Assembly: GCA_023396345.1 (NCBI GenBank)
Contig: JAEWWO010000252.1
Span: 1-21,472, forward strand
Length of the DNA: 21,472 bases
From: Bacteroidota bacterium
Lineage (GTDB): Bacteria; Bacteroidota; Bacteroidia; Chitinophagales; Chitinophagaceae
Direction: 5' to 3'
The translations under genes and the position numbers were made by a program. Within the stretch, counting starts at the first letter, position 1. Every line of letters starts with the position of its first letter. Of this stretch, positions 15,476 to 21,472 are shown one piece after another. Below the pieces are notes generated by a model. It had not been told where the DNA came from. It ran no database searches and worked only from the letters and a program-made list of their open reading frames with translations.

Positions 15476-16676
15476 ATTTTCATTATCCATTGCTACAGTA
15501 TTATCTGCATTAGCAGCTACCGCTCAAACAACCGGAACACCACCCGCTTCAAAGCTCATTGCTTTTGATGTGAACACCGTTTTGGCTATAACCGTGGCAG
15601 TTTTATTATTAGTTATTATTTTAATGGCTTTTATGCTTAAATCTTCTATTGACTTGTACAGAGACGATCATTTGCAGGCAAGAAGAGCAGCTAAAGCCAA
15701 TAAAACAGGAATCTTGGTCATTCTCTTCCTTTTAGCAGGAATGGGTACTGTTTATGCGCAGGCAACAGGAGATGCCGCCGCAGCTGAAACTCTAGCAGCT
15801 CCTCCTCTTACAGCTTATCAGTTTAACAGTAAAATGATTACAACAATTCTTATTATAGCAATGGCTATTGAAGTATTTGTAATTTTCTATTTATTAAAAT
15901 GGATTAAATTCTTTACCGGTATTCAGGCTTTTGAAGAAAGAAGAAGAGTGGCTGCAGGTGAAGATCCTGATCTGGTTAAGAAAGGCGGATTCAAATCATG
16001 GTGGGCTAAAATTAATAAGTTCCGCTCTATGAGAGAAGAAAGTGATCTGGAAACCGGTCACGAATATGATGGCATTAAAGAATTGGATAACGCCACACCG
16101 CCCTGGTTTACCTGGTCTTTTTTAGCCACAATTGTTTTTGGTATTATTTATATCTGGTACTACAACACTACCGGACTTTCTCAGGAGGAAGAATATGCAC
16201 GTGCAGTAGAAATTGCCGACAGAGAAATGCAGGCAGTAATGGCTTCGCAGGCTAACAGTGTTGACGAAAATACAGTAACTATGCTGGACGATGCCGGTAT
16301 AGCTGCGGGTAAGGATATATTTATTGCCAATTGCGCAGCCTGCCACACCGCTACAGGAGCAGGCGGTATTGGACCTAACCTTACAGATGCATACACATTG
16401 CACGGAGGTACCATTAATGATATTTTCAAAACAGTAAAATACGGAGTAGTGGATAAAGGTATGCAGGCATGGAACACTATGTTATCCCCTACTCAGATTG
16501 CCGAAGTATCCAGCTTTATTGTAAGTATACAGGGTACTAATGTGGAAGGAGGTAAAGAGCCACAGGGAGAACCGTTTGAAAGAACTGATGCTCAGAGTCC
16601 TGTTACTTCTCCTGACAGCAGCGGCGTTCCTGATGCAGCGGTTATTGATACGGCAAAAGTAGCCAGACTAAAATAG
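15459..16676 (+). CDS. ccoP: cbb3-type cytochrome c oxidase subunit III (CcoP), mono-heme
   Basis: The membrane-bound c-type cytochrome that passes electrons to the CcoNO core. The 405 residues contain a signal-like helix (7-22), a membrane helix (about 40-60), a second signal-like helix ending VYAQATG (84-103), another helix (126-149), the FixP_N/CcoP N-terminal motif HEYDGIKELDNATPPWFTW with a helix (201-235), and one cytochrome c domain with CAACH (292-296) and axial Met335 in DKGMQAW. Proteobacterial CcoP has two heme motifs; only one is present here, as known in several Bacteroidota. The tail after residue 355 is disordered, rich in Pro, Asp and Ser. The ATG at 15459 overlaps the preceding small gene by 17 bases. 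Confidence 0.93.
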   Translation: MKLINKFSLSIATVLSALAATAQTTGTPPASKLIAFDVNTVLAITVAVLLLVIILMAFMLKSSIDLYRDDHLQARRAAKANKTGILVILFLLAGMGTVYAQATGDAAAAETLAAPPLTAYQFNSKMITTILIIAMAIEVFVIFYLLKWIKFFTGIQAFEERRRVAAGEDPDLVKKGGFKSWWAKINKFRSMREESDLETGHEYDGIKELDNATPPWFTWSFLATIVFGIIYIWYYNTTGLSQEEEYARAVEIADREMQAVMASQANSVDENTVTMLDDAGIAAGKDIFIANCAACHTATGAGGIGPNLTDAYTLHGGTINDIFKTVKYGVVDKGMQAWNTMLSPTQIAEVSSFIVSIQGTNVEGGKEPQGEPFERTDAQSPVTSPDSSGVPDAAVIDTAKVARLK

Positions 16677-16684
16677 CTTACAGC

Positions 16685-16759
16685 AAAGGCTGCATCCTCG
16701 TTTATTAATTATTGGACTATTGTCGTGATATTTTAATAAATTTGTATGCAGCTTTTTTT
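16685..16759 (+). terminator. Possible terminator after ccoP (long loop)
   Basis: GCTGCAT (16689-16695) can pair with ATGCAGC (16746-16752), followed directly by seven T. The loop is 50 bases, long for an intrinsic terminator, and contains the putative -7 box of the next gene. It could attenuate read-through from ccoP into ccoG, but support is weak. Confidence 0.3.
16737..16744 (+). promoter_or_regulatory. Putative -7 promoter element of ccoG-fixH-safE
   Basis: TAAATTTG matches TAnnTTTG exactly, 45 bases before the ccoG start. A TTG at 16712-16714 lies 22 bases upstream, slightly far for the -33 box. The ccoG start is supported by a Shine-Dalgarno AGGGAG at 16778-16783, six bases before the ATG. 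Confidence 0.4.
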
Positions 16760-16789
16760 ATTTATCAAAATTAACTTAGGGAGATTGAT

Positions 16790-18229
16790 ATGAGTGATAA
16801 AGAATTGATAATTGATGATAACCTCGAAAAAGATTACGACAACCACAACAGAGATCTTTTTCGCAACCGAATGAGTAATACCGACAAGGAAGGTCATTAC
16901 AAACATGTTTACGCAACCAAACCGTCCGGCAGATTTTATAATATCCGCACCGTACTTTCCTGGCTTTACTTAGGTATTTTTTTAGCATTACCATTCATTA
17001 AAGTAAACGGACAGCCATTATTGCAACTAAATATTCCGGAAGGAAGATTTATTGTTTTCAGCAAAATTTTCTGGCCGCAGGATTTCTTTGTATTTGCGGT
17101 GGGTATGCTGGCAGCTATTATTTTTATTGCTTTGTTTACCGTAATCTATGGAAGATTATTCTGCGGATGGGTTTGTCCGCAAACTATTTTCATGGAAATG
17201 TATTTCCGTAAAATAGAATGGCTGATAGATGGTACACCTGCCGAACAAAAACGCTTGAAAGATGCTCCCTGGACAGGCAAAAAAATATTTAAAAGAGTCT
17301 TTAAGCATACTATTTTCTTCCTTTTTTCTTTCATTATTGCCAATACTTTTCTTGCGTATATATTCGGGGTAGATGAGCTGTTTGCCATGATGAGAAATCC
17401 GGGAGATAACGTGGGTTTGCTCATCGGCACGCTGGTTTTCACCTTCTTTTTTTACGCAGTATTTGCTTTTGTAAGAGATATTGTCTGCACAACCATTTGC
17501 CCTTACGGCAGATTACAAAGCGTGTTGTTTGATAAAGACACTATGCAGGTAGCGTATGATTACAAAAGAGGTGAGCCAAGAGGTAAAGCCAAAAAGAAAG
17601 AAACCCAAAATCTGGGCGACTGTGTAGATTGTAATAAATGCGTTGTGGTATGCCCTACCGGTATCGACATTAGAAATGGTGTGCAGATGGAATGCGTGGG
17701 ATGTACTGCCTGTATAGATGCCTGCGACGACATTATGGTGAAACTTAACAGACCAAAGGGTTTGATAAGATATGCTTCTGAAAACGAAATTGCTCACGGC
17801 AAAAAATTTAAATTAAAGAGTCCTAAGGTTATAGGTTATTCATTAATTTTGATTGTATTACTGGCACTGATGTCTTTCCTGATTGCTTCGGGAAAATCAA
17901 TCGATACCAATATCACCAAAGCTGCCGGTCAGTTGTATACAGAGCAACCTAACGGAAAAATAACCAATCTGTATAACGCAAAAGTTATCAACAAAACAAA
18001 TAAACAACTTCCCTATTCGTTTAAATTAGAAAATATAGAAGGTGAAATTGTAAAAGTGGGTGACGATAAAGGATTGTTGCAACCGGAAAAGCTTCATGAA
18101 ATTACTTTTTTGATTAATATAGATAAAGAAAAAATTCACGGCAGAAAAACCGAAATAGAAGTAGGTGTATATTCAGAAAATGAAAAGGTAGAAACAGTGA
18201 AGATTAACTTCCTTGGACCTTTTAAATAA
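16790..18229 (+). CDS. ccoG: Cytochrome c oxidase accessory protein CcoG
   Basis: CcoG (RdxA/FixG) is an inner-membrane iron-sulfur protein that reduces copper for delivery to the cbb3 CuB site. The 479-residue product has helices around 52-70, 100-120, 172-192, 209-229 and 342-361. It has the CGWVCPQT motif (125-132), a second cysteine pair in CTTICPYGR (233-241), and a dicluster ferredoxin domain: C278, C281, C284, C288 in DCVDCNKCVVVCPTG and C302, C305, C308, C312 in ECVGCTACIDAC. This is consistent with two [4Fe-4S] clusters. The C-terminal 115 residues form an Ig-like periplasmic domain. A Shine-Dalgarno site fixes the start. It is followed 12 bases later by fixH and is probably in one operon with it. 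Confidence 0.95.
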   Translation: MSDKELIIDDNLEKDYDNHNRDLFRNRMSNTDKEGHYKHVYATKPSGRFYNIRTVLSWLYLGIFLALPFIKVNGQPLLQLNIPEGRFIVFSKIFWPQDFFVFAVGMLAAIIFIALFTVIYGRLFCGWVCPQTIFMEMYFRKIEWLIDGTPAEQKRLKDAPWTGKKIFKRVFKHTIFFLFSFIIANTFLAYIFGVDELFAMMRNPGDNVGLLIGTLVFTFFFYAVFAFVRDIVCTTICPYGRLQSVLFDKDTMQVAYDYKRGEPRGKAKKKETQNLGDCVDCNKCVVVCPTGIDIRNGVQMECVGCTACIDACDDIMVKLNRPKGLIRYASENEIAHGKKFKLKSPKVIGYSLILIVLLALMSFLIASGKSIDTNITKAAGQLYTEQPNGKITNLYNAKVINKTNKQLPYSFKLENIEGEIVKVGDDKGLLQPEKLHEITFLINIDKEKIHGRKTEIEVGVYSENEKVETVKINFLGPFK

Positions 18230-18241
18230 AAAATAAGCAAT

Positions 18242-18691
18242 ATGAAATTCAACTGGGGACATGGCATTACGATAGTTATTATTTTGTTTGTGGTGGGTAT
18301 ACTGTCGATGGTGTATATCACCATGCAGCAGGACAACAGCACACAATTAATTGAAGAAAATTATTACGACAAAGAATTGGTTTTCCAACAACAGATAGAC
18401 GGATCTCATAACCTGAATGCTTTATATCCCGATAGTTTGGCGTTGGTAGATTCAAGTAATTTTATTTACATCAAGTTACCTGCACAGGCAGCTACTGTAG
18501 ACAGTGGCTTCGTGGAATTTATTCGTCCTTCTGACAAAACAAAAGACAGAAGACTTGATTTGGTTGTAAATAACAACGGCGAACTTACGCTTCCAAAATC
18601 AAACTTCATCAACGGTTTATATAAATTCAGAATCCGCTGGAACAGTAACGGCACTACTTACGTAAAGGCAAAAGATTTTATTATTAATTAA
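18242..18691 (+). CDS. fixH: FixH family protein (cbb3 oxidase maturation)
   Basis: A 149-residue protein with one N-terminal membrane helix (about 8-28, beginning WGHGITIVIILFV), then ENYYDKELVFQQQID, the typical FixH 'NYY.KE..YQ..I' segment, and a periplasmic beta-rich domain. FixH/CcoH is needed for stability and assembly of the cbb3 oxidase and contacts the P-type ATPase CcoI in other bacteria. It sits 12 bases after ccoG and 4 bases before the SafE-like gene, which marks a single transcript. Confidence 0.9.
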   Translation: MKFNWGHGITIVIILFVVGILSMVYITMQQDNSTQLIEENYYDKELVFQQQIDGSHNLNALYPDSLALVDSSNFIYIKLPAQAATVDSGFVEFIRPSDKTKDRRLDLVVNNNGELTLPKSNFINGLYKFRIRWNSNGTTYVKAKDFIIN

Positions 18692-18695
18692 TGAT

Positions 18696-19400
18696 ATGTG
18701 GTTTAGCATTGTCACAGGTTTAAGTATTGGCTTCCTCGGAAGTTTTCACTGCATAGGCATGTGCGGACCCATCGCTTTATCCCTACCCATACACAACAAA
18801 ACCAAAGCAGAAAAAGCACTGGTGATATTCCTGTACAATTTGGGCAGAGCCCTCACCTATGCTGCATTTGGAGCATTGTTAGGATTTATCAGTAACCGGT
18901 TTGCGTTGGTGGGTTATCAGCAAATTGTTTCTATAATAGCCGGCGCATTAATATTAGTTTTCCTGATACTTACTTACGCTTTCCCCAACGACAGCAGTTT
19001 ATTCAGCGCATTTCATATCAAAATACAAAATGCTTTATCAAAAGCTTTGTATGCCAAAAAAAATAATTTCTCTTATCTGATTATCGGATTATTAAATGGC
19101 CTACTTCCCTGCGGACTGGTATATCTGGCAGTAGCCACAGCCATTACTACCGGCAGCGCGTTCAACGGAGCCGTACTCATGTTCTCCTTCGGTTTAGGAA
19201 CTTTTCCTTTAATGATTTCTTTGTTGGTAGCAGGTAATTATATTTCGGTAAATACAAGAAAAAAAGTAAGAAAACTTGTTCCTTACTTTATCGGCTTTAT
19301 GGCCGTATTACTTATTTTAAGAGGAATGAATCTGGGCATTCCTTACGTGAGCCCTGCATTGAACAATGTGAACAAAACCGAAGCGGTGCATTGTCATTAA
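18696..19400 (+). CDS. Sulfite exporter TauE/SafE family (UreH-like) membrane protein of the cbb3 cluster
   Basis: A 234-residue polytopic inner-membrane protein with about six helices. Two internally related halves carry the family motifs GSFHCIGMCGP (15-25, with C19 and C23) and NGLLPCGLVY (134-143, with C139). This is the UreH/DsbD-transmembrane-like branch, whose paired cysteines suggest metal or thiol transfer. Family members sit next to fixG/fixH/ccoS in many bacteria, so a role in copper supply or redox for cbb3 assembly is a reasonable inference; sulfite export is not supported here. The C-terminus ends in HCH, a possible metal-binding tail. It follows fixH by four bases and its stop codon overlaps the stop of the convergent deoxynucleoside kinase (shared TTAA, 19397-19400). 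Confidence 0.85.
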   Translation: MWFSIVTGLSIGFLGSFHCIGMCGPIALSLPIHNKTKAEKALVIFLYNLGRALTYAAFGALLGFISNRFALVGYQQIVSIIAGALILVFLILTYAFPNDSSLFSAFHIKIQNALSKALYAKKNNFSYLIIGLLNGLLPCGLVYLAVATAITTGSAFNGAVLMFSFGLGTFPLMISLLVAGNYISVNTRKKVRKLVPYFIGFMAVLLILRGMNLGIPYVSPALNNVNKTEAVHCH

Positions 19401-20041
19401 AACAATCCGTACAATGCGCCTTCAACTTTATTAATTATTTCACCAAAGTCTTCATCATTTTCTACAAAATTGGTTTTGTCTATGTCCACAACCAATAGTT
19501 TACCTTCCTTGTAGTTTTTAGCCCATTTGTTGTAGAGTTCATTCAGTTTTTTAAGATAATCCAAGCGTATATTCTCTTCGTAATCTCTGCCTCTTTTCTG
19601 AATACGCTCGACTAATGCCGGTACCGAACCTTTGAGATAAATAATCAAATCGGGAGGTTTTACCAACTGTTTTAATGTAGTATAAAATTCATAATAATTC
19701 TGGAAATCCCTTGTACTCATCAAACCCATATCGTGCAGGTTAGGCGCAAAAATATCAGCATCTTCATAGATGGTTCTGTCCTGTATTACCGTGTCCTTCC
19801 CTTTCTGAATATTGAGTACCTGTCTTAATCTGCTGTTGAGAAAATAGATTTGCAGGTTAAAACTCCAGCGAAACATATCGTCATAAAAGTCGTTGATATA
19901 AGGATTGTAATCAATCTCTTCAAAGTGTGGCGACCAGTTGTAATGTTTTGCCAGCATTTCGGTGAGCGTAGTTTTTCCTGCACCAATATTGCCTGCTACG
20001 GCTATATGCTTTGGCTCAGGTTTAATGGTAGATTTAGACAT
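19397..20041 (-). CDS. Deoxynucleoside kinase (dNK family)
   Basis: Phosphorylates deoxynucleosides (purine or pyrimidine) to monophosphates in the salvage pathway. The 214-residue product has the P-loop GNIGAGKTT (17-25), the catalytic glutamate region HFEEIDYNP (39-47), the DRT motif in IQDRTIYEDADIFA (86-99) and an arginine-rich lid in ERIQKRGRDYE (about 165-175). Length and motifs match the bacterial dGK/dAK-like group. The substrate (dG, dA or dC) cannot be told from motifs alone. It follows trpS by 33 bases on the same strand and may be co-transcribed with it. The downstream end overlaps the SafE-like gene by four bases, so there is no room for a conventional terminator between them. 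Confidence 0.9.
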   Translation of the reverse strand: MSKSTIKPEPKHIAVAGNIGAGKTTLTEMLAKHYNWSPHFEEIDYNPYINDFYDDMFRWSFNLQIYFLNSRLRQVLNIQKGKDTVIQDRTIYEDADIFAPNLHDMGLMSTRDFQNYYEFYTTLKQLVKPPDLIIYLKGSVPALVERIQKRGRDYEENIRLDYLKKLNELYNKWAKNYKEGKLLVVDIDKTNFVENDEDFGEIINKVEGALYGLF

Positions 20042-20074
20042 TTCCTTTTTTACAGTTTAGATAAAATAACGTTT

Positions 20075-21070
20075 TTAATATATCATTCCTATGGCTTCTC
20101 TCACTTTATCAATAGTAGCTCTGGCGCTCACTCTCGCTTTTTCGGCACCTTCCTGCATTACTTTTTGTAAGTAAGCTTTATCGTTCTGAATTTCTTCTGC
20201 TCTTGCACGTATAGGATTCAGAAAAACCGCCATATCCTCTGCCAGTTGCTTCTTCATATCTCCGTATCGTATAGTACAGCCATTGAAATCAGCATTGAAT
20301 TTCTCAACCGTTTCCTTACTGCTCACAAGAGACATCAAGGTAAATAAATTTTCTATATAATCGGGTTTTACCGAATTATTTTCTGTAGGACCGCTGTCCG
20401 TTTTGGCTTTCATTATTTTTTTTCTGATGAGTTCGTCACTGTCCGATAAATAAATGGTAGCCATTTGATTTTCGCTTTTACTCATTTTGCCATTCCCATC
20501 CAGACTCATAATCTTAACCAGATCATCACCATAATTAAATGAATAAGGCATAGGGAAAACCTCACCATATCTGTGATTGAAGCGTTCTGCAAAATTGCGC
20601 GCCATTTCCAGATGCTGATCCTGATCTTTGCCCACAGGCACTTTCACCGAACGGTGAATAAGAATATCTGCAGCCATTAACACCGGATAAGTAAGCAATC
20701 CTGCATTTACATTATTAGGATTCAGACGTACTTTATCTTTAAACGTGGGCACTTTTTCCAGTTCACCTTTATAAGCCATCATGTTGAGGTACAAATACAG
20801 TTCAGCTATTTCCGGCACATCGCTCTGTACATACAAAGTAACTTTTTCCGGATCCAGTCCGCAGGCTATATTTTCAGCAATGACTCTGTGTACACTTGAC
20901 TGTAATTCTATAGTATCGGGGTGTGTGGTAAGGCTGTGCCAGTTAGCCACAAAAAAATAACAATTATATTCTTCCTGCATACGCACAAAATTGCGCATAG
21001 CACCAAAATAATTTCCTAAATGCAAAAACCCGGTAGGTCTTATTCCGCTTAAAACAACTTCTTTTTCCAT
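20075..21070 (-). CDS. trpS: Tryptophan--tRNA ligase
   Basis: A class I aminoacyl-tRNA synthetase that charges tRNA-Trp with tryptophan. The 331-residue product has the HIGH-type motif TGFLHLGN (13-20), the AADIL and VGKDQDQHLEMAR segments (133-137 and 146-158) of the tryptophan site, and the KMSKS loop (195-199, in GNGKMSKSENQ). Length is normal for the bacterial enzyme. It is a single intact copy. The start is the first ATG of the frame compatible with the conserved 'VLSGIRPTG' N-terminus. The 309 bases upstream on its own strand are non-coding and repeat-bearing. Deoxynucleoside kinase follows after 33 bases. Confidence 0.96.
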   Translation of the reverse strand: MEKEVVLSGIRPTGFLHLGNYFGAMRNFVRMQEEYNCYFFVANWHSLTTHPDTIELQSSVHRVIAENIACGLDPEKVTLYVQSDVPEIAELYLYLNMMAYKGELEKVPTFKDKVRLNPNNVNAGLLTYPVLMAADILIHRSVKVPVGKDQDQHLEMARNFAERFNHRYGEVFPMPYSFNYGDDLVKIMSLDGNGKMSKSENQMATIYLSDSDELIRKKIMKAKTDSGPTENNSVKPDYIENLFTLMSLVSSKETVEKFNADFNGCTIRYGDMKKQLAEDMAVFLNPIRARAEEIQNDKAYLQKVMQEGAEKARVSARATIDKVREAIGMIY

Positions 21071-21076
21071 AACAAG

Positions 21077-21107
21077 CGAAGTTAACGATATGCAGGAAAA
21101 AGAGAAA
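21077..21107 (-). promoter_or_regulatory. Possible promoter of trpS
   Basis: On the minus strand TTTC (21107-21104) is followed after 19 bases by TAACTTCG (21084-21077), each one base off the Bacteroidota boxes. It ends six bases before the trpS ATG, which would make the mRNA nearly leaderless. Confidence 0.25.
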
Positions 21108-21131
21108 ATTAAATTTTTGAATCGACCTAAG

Positions 21132-21146
21132 AGGTTTTGAGAACCT
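21132..21146. repeat. Small hairpin upstream of trpS
   Basis: AGGTT and AACCT flank a five-base loop. The core (AGGTTTTGAGAACCT) resembles the centre of the stronger hairpin at 11442-11481 (AAGGTTTTAGAACCTT), so it may be a decayed copy of the same dispersed element. Confidence 0.4.
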
Positions 21147-21154
21147 GTATCTTA

Positions 21155-21169
21155 ATCGCCGGAGGCGAT
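21155..21169. repeat. GC-rich hairpin upstream of trpS
   Basis: ATCGCC and GGCGAT form a perfect six-bp stem around GGA, immediately after the 21132-21146 hairpin and before the 21178-21218 element. It is conspicuously GC-rich against the AT-rich surroundings. Confidence 0.5.
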
Positions 21170-21177
21170 AGAATAAA

Positions 21178-21218
21178 ACCTCACCCCAGCCCTCTCCAAA
21201 AGGAGAGGGAGATGAGGT
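21178..21218. repeat. Dispersed 'CCTCACCCCAGCCCTCTCC' repeat with strong hairpin
   Basis: CCCTCTCC (21190-21197) and GGAGAGGG (21202-21209) form a perfect 8-bp GC-rich stem with an AAAA loop, flanked by ACCTCA/TGAGGT as an outer stem. The wording CCTCACCCCAGCCCTCTCC is a short repeat scattered between genes of many unrelated bacteria (recognised from memory). On the minus strand it gives the familiar spurious peptide SPSPFGEGWGEV. The whole 21071-21379 stretch holds no gene that I can support: only these hairpins, the trpS promoter region and the promoter of the next gene. Confidence 0.75.
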
Positions 21219-21362
21219 GAAGACGTCTCGCAGAGCCAGAGCGACACTTTTTTTATTCCGCTTCATCAAAAAGCCGTTTTTATATTACGCTCTGTTATAT
21301 CCTCAAAAACTTTATTAACAATTAATAACTAATCATTAATCCTTACTCATTCGTTCAATTCT

Positions 21363-21370
21363 TATATTTG
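21363..21370 (+). promoter_or_regulatory. Putative -7 promoter element of the DUF456 gene
   Basis: TATATTTG matches TAnnTTTG exactly and ends nine bases before the start codon at 21380, implying a very short or absent leader. No good -33 box is seen 19 bases upstream. Confidence 0.4.
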
Positions 21371-21379
21371 CTGTCTGAA

Positions 21380-21472
21380 ATGGAAACCGTTTTTCTTATA
21401 CTGGCTATTTTAAGTATCATCATCGGAGTGACAGGCAGCATCCTGCCTGCTATACCCGGTGTAGCTTTGGCT
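21380..21472 (+). CDS. DUF456-type membrane protein, N-terminal fragment (runs off window)
   Basis: Thirty-one codons are open from the ATG at 21380 to the window end. The peptide is hydrophobic (VFLILAILSIIIGVTG) and followed by SILPAIPGVAL, the glycine/proline signature at the start of DUF456 small integral membrane proteins (pattern 'G.xG..lP.lPG..L'). The function of that family is unknown. Only the first membrane segment is in the window, so the call rests on this short motif. Confidence 0.6.
   Translation, partial: METVFLILAILSIIIGVTGSILPAIPGVALA

Noticed and set aside
21178..21218. Intrinsic terminator
   Set aside because: The stem is strong, but no T-tract adjoins it on either strand and no gene ends at this place; it fits a dispersed repeat better.
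20964..21269. A 101-codon minus-strand frame upstream of and overlapping trpS
   Set aside because: It includes the peptide SPSPFGEGWGEV, the translation of a dispersed non-coding repeat, and overlaps the conserved trpS start in another frame.
1..21472. CRISPR arrays, tRNA or rRNA genes, insertion sequences, phage genes
   Set aside because: I looked for spaced direct repeats, cloverleaf-like segments, transposase motifs and phage structural genes by eye and found none that hold up.

Overview
This window is a piece of a low-GC chromosome from a member of the Bacteroidota, most likely of the Chitinophagales/Sphingobacteriales type (an inference from gene content; no rRNA is present). The evidence is a cbb3 oxidase whose CcoN and CcoO are fused and whose CcoP carries a single heme motif, a long (409-residue) IspH, lipoproteins with short lipoboxes, mostly absent Shine-Dalgarno sites, and repeated TAnnTTTG boxes (the Bacteroidota sigma -7 element) just upstream of start codons. 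Almost all of the DNA is coding, and most of it is core metabolism rather than accessory DNA. I see no phage, transposase, CRISPR array, tRNA or rRNA.

Layout. Bases 1-454 (-) hold the N-terminal part of a lipoprotein, probably an M23 peptidase. Then come dprA (DNA uptake/processing), a large TPR protein, and a tight pair of comA-like phosphosulfolactate synthase and aroE. Next are an Sfp-type phosphopantetheinyl transferase (-), dcd (+) and ispH (-). From 7.5 to 11.3 kb lie a secreted subtilase with a large insertion, a strong terminator, an arginase-family protein that has lost metal ligands, and an orphan lipoprotein. A 240-base intergenic stretch with two repeat/hairpin elements precedes rocD.

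From 12.9 to 19.4 kb lies the respiratory block: ccoS, ccoNO fusion, a small CcoQ-like protein, ccoP, then ccoG, fixH and a SafE/UreH-like membrane protein. Together these encode a high-affinity terminal oxidase and most of its assembly factors. The copper ATPase CcoI is not in the window. The block ends against a convergent trpS-deoxynucleoside kinase pair (-). After it comes a 309-base non-coding stretch with three consecutive hairpins, including a widespread 'CCCTCTCC-AAAA-GGAGAGGG' type repeat, and finally the first codons of a DUF456-type membrane protein.

No clear novel multi-gene system was found. The points most worth a second look are the degenerate arginase-family protein, the comA-aroE pairing outside methanogens and spore-formers, the SafE-like protein with a His/Cys tail in the oxidase cluster, and the dispersed repeat elements.
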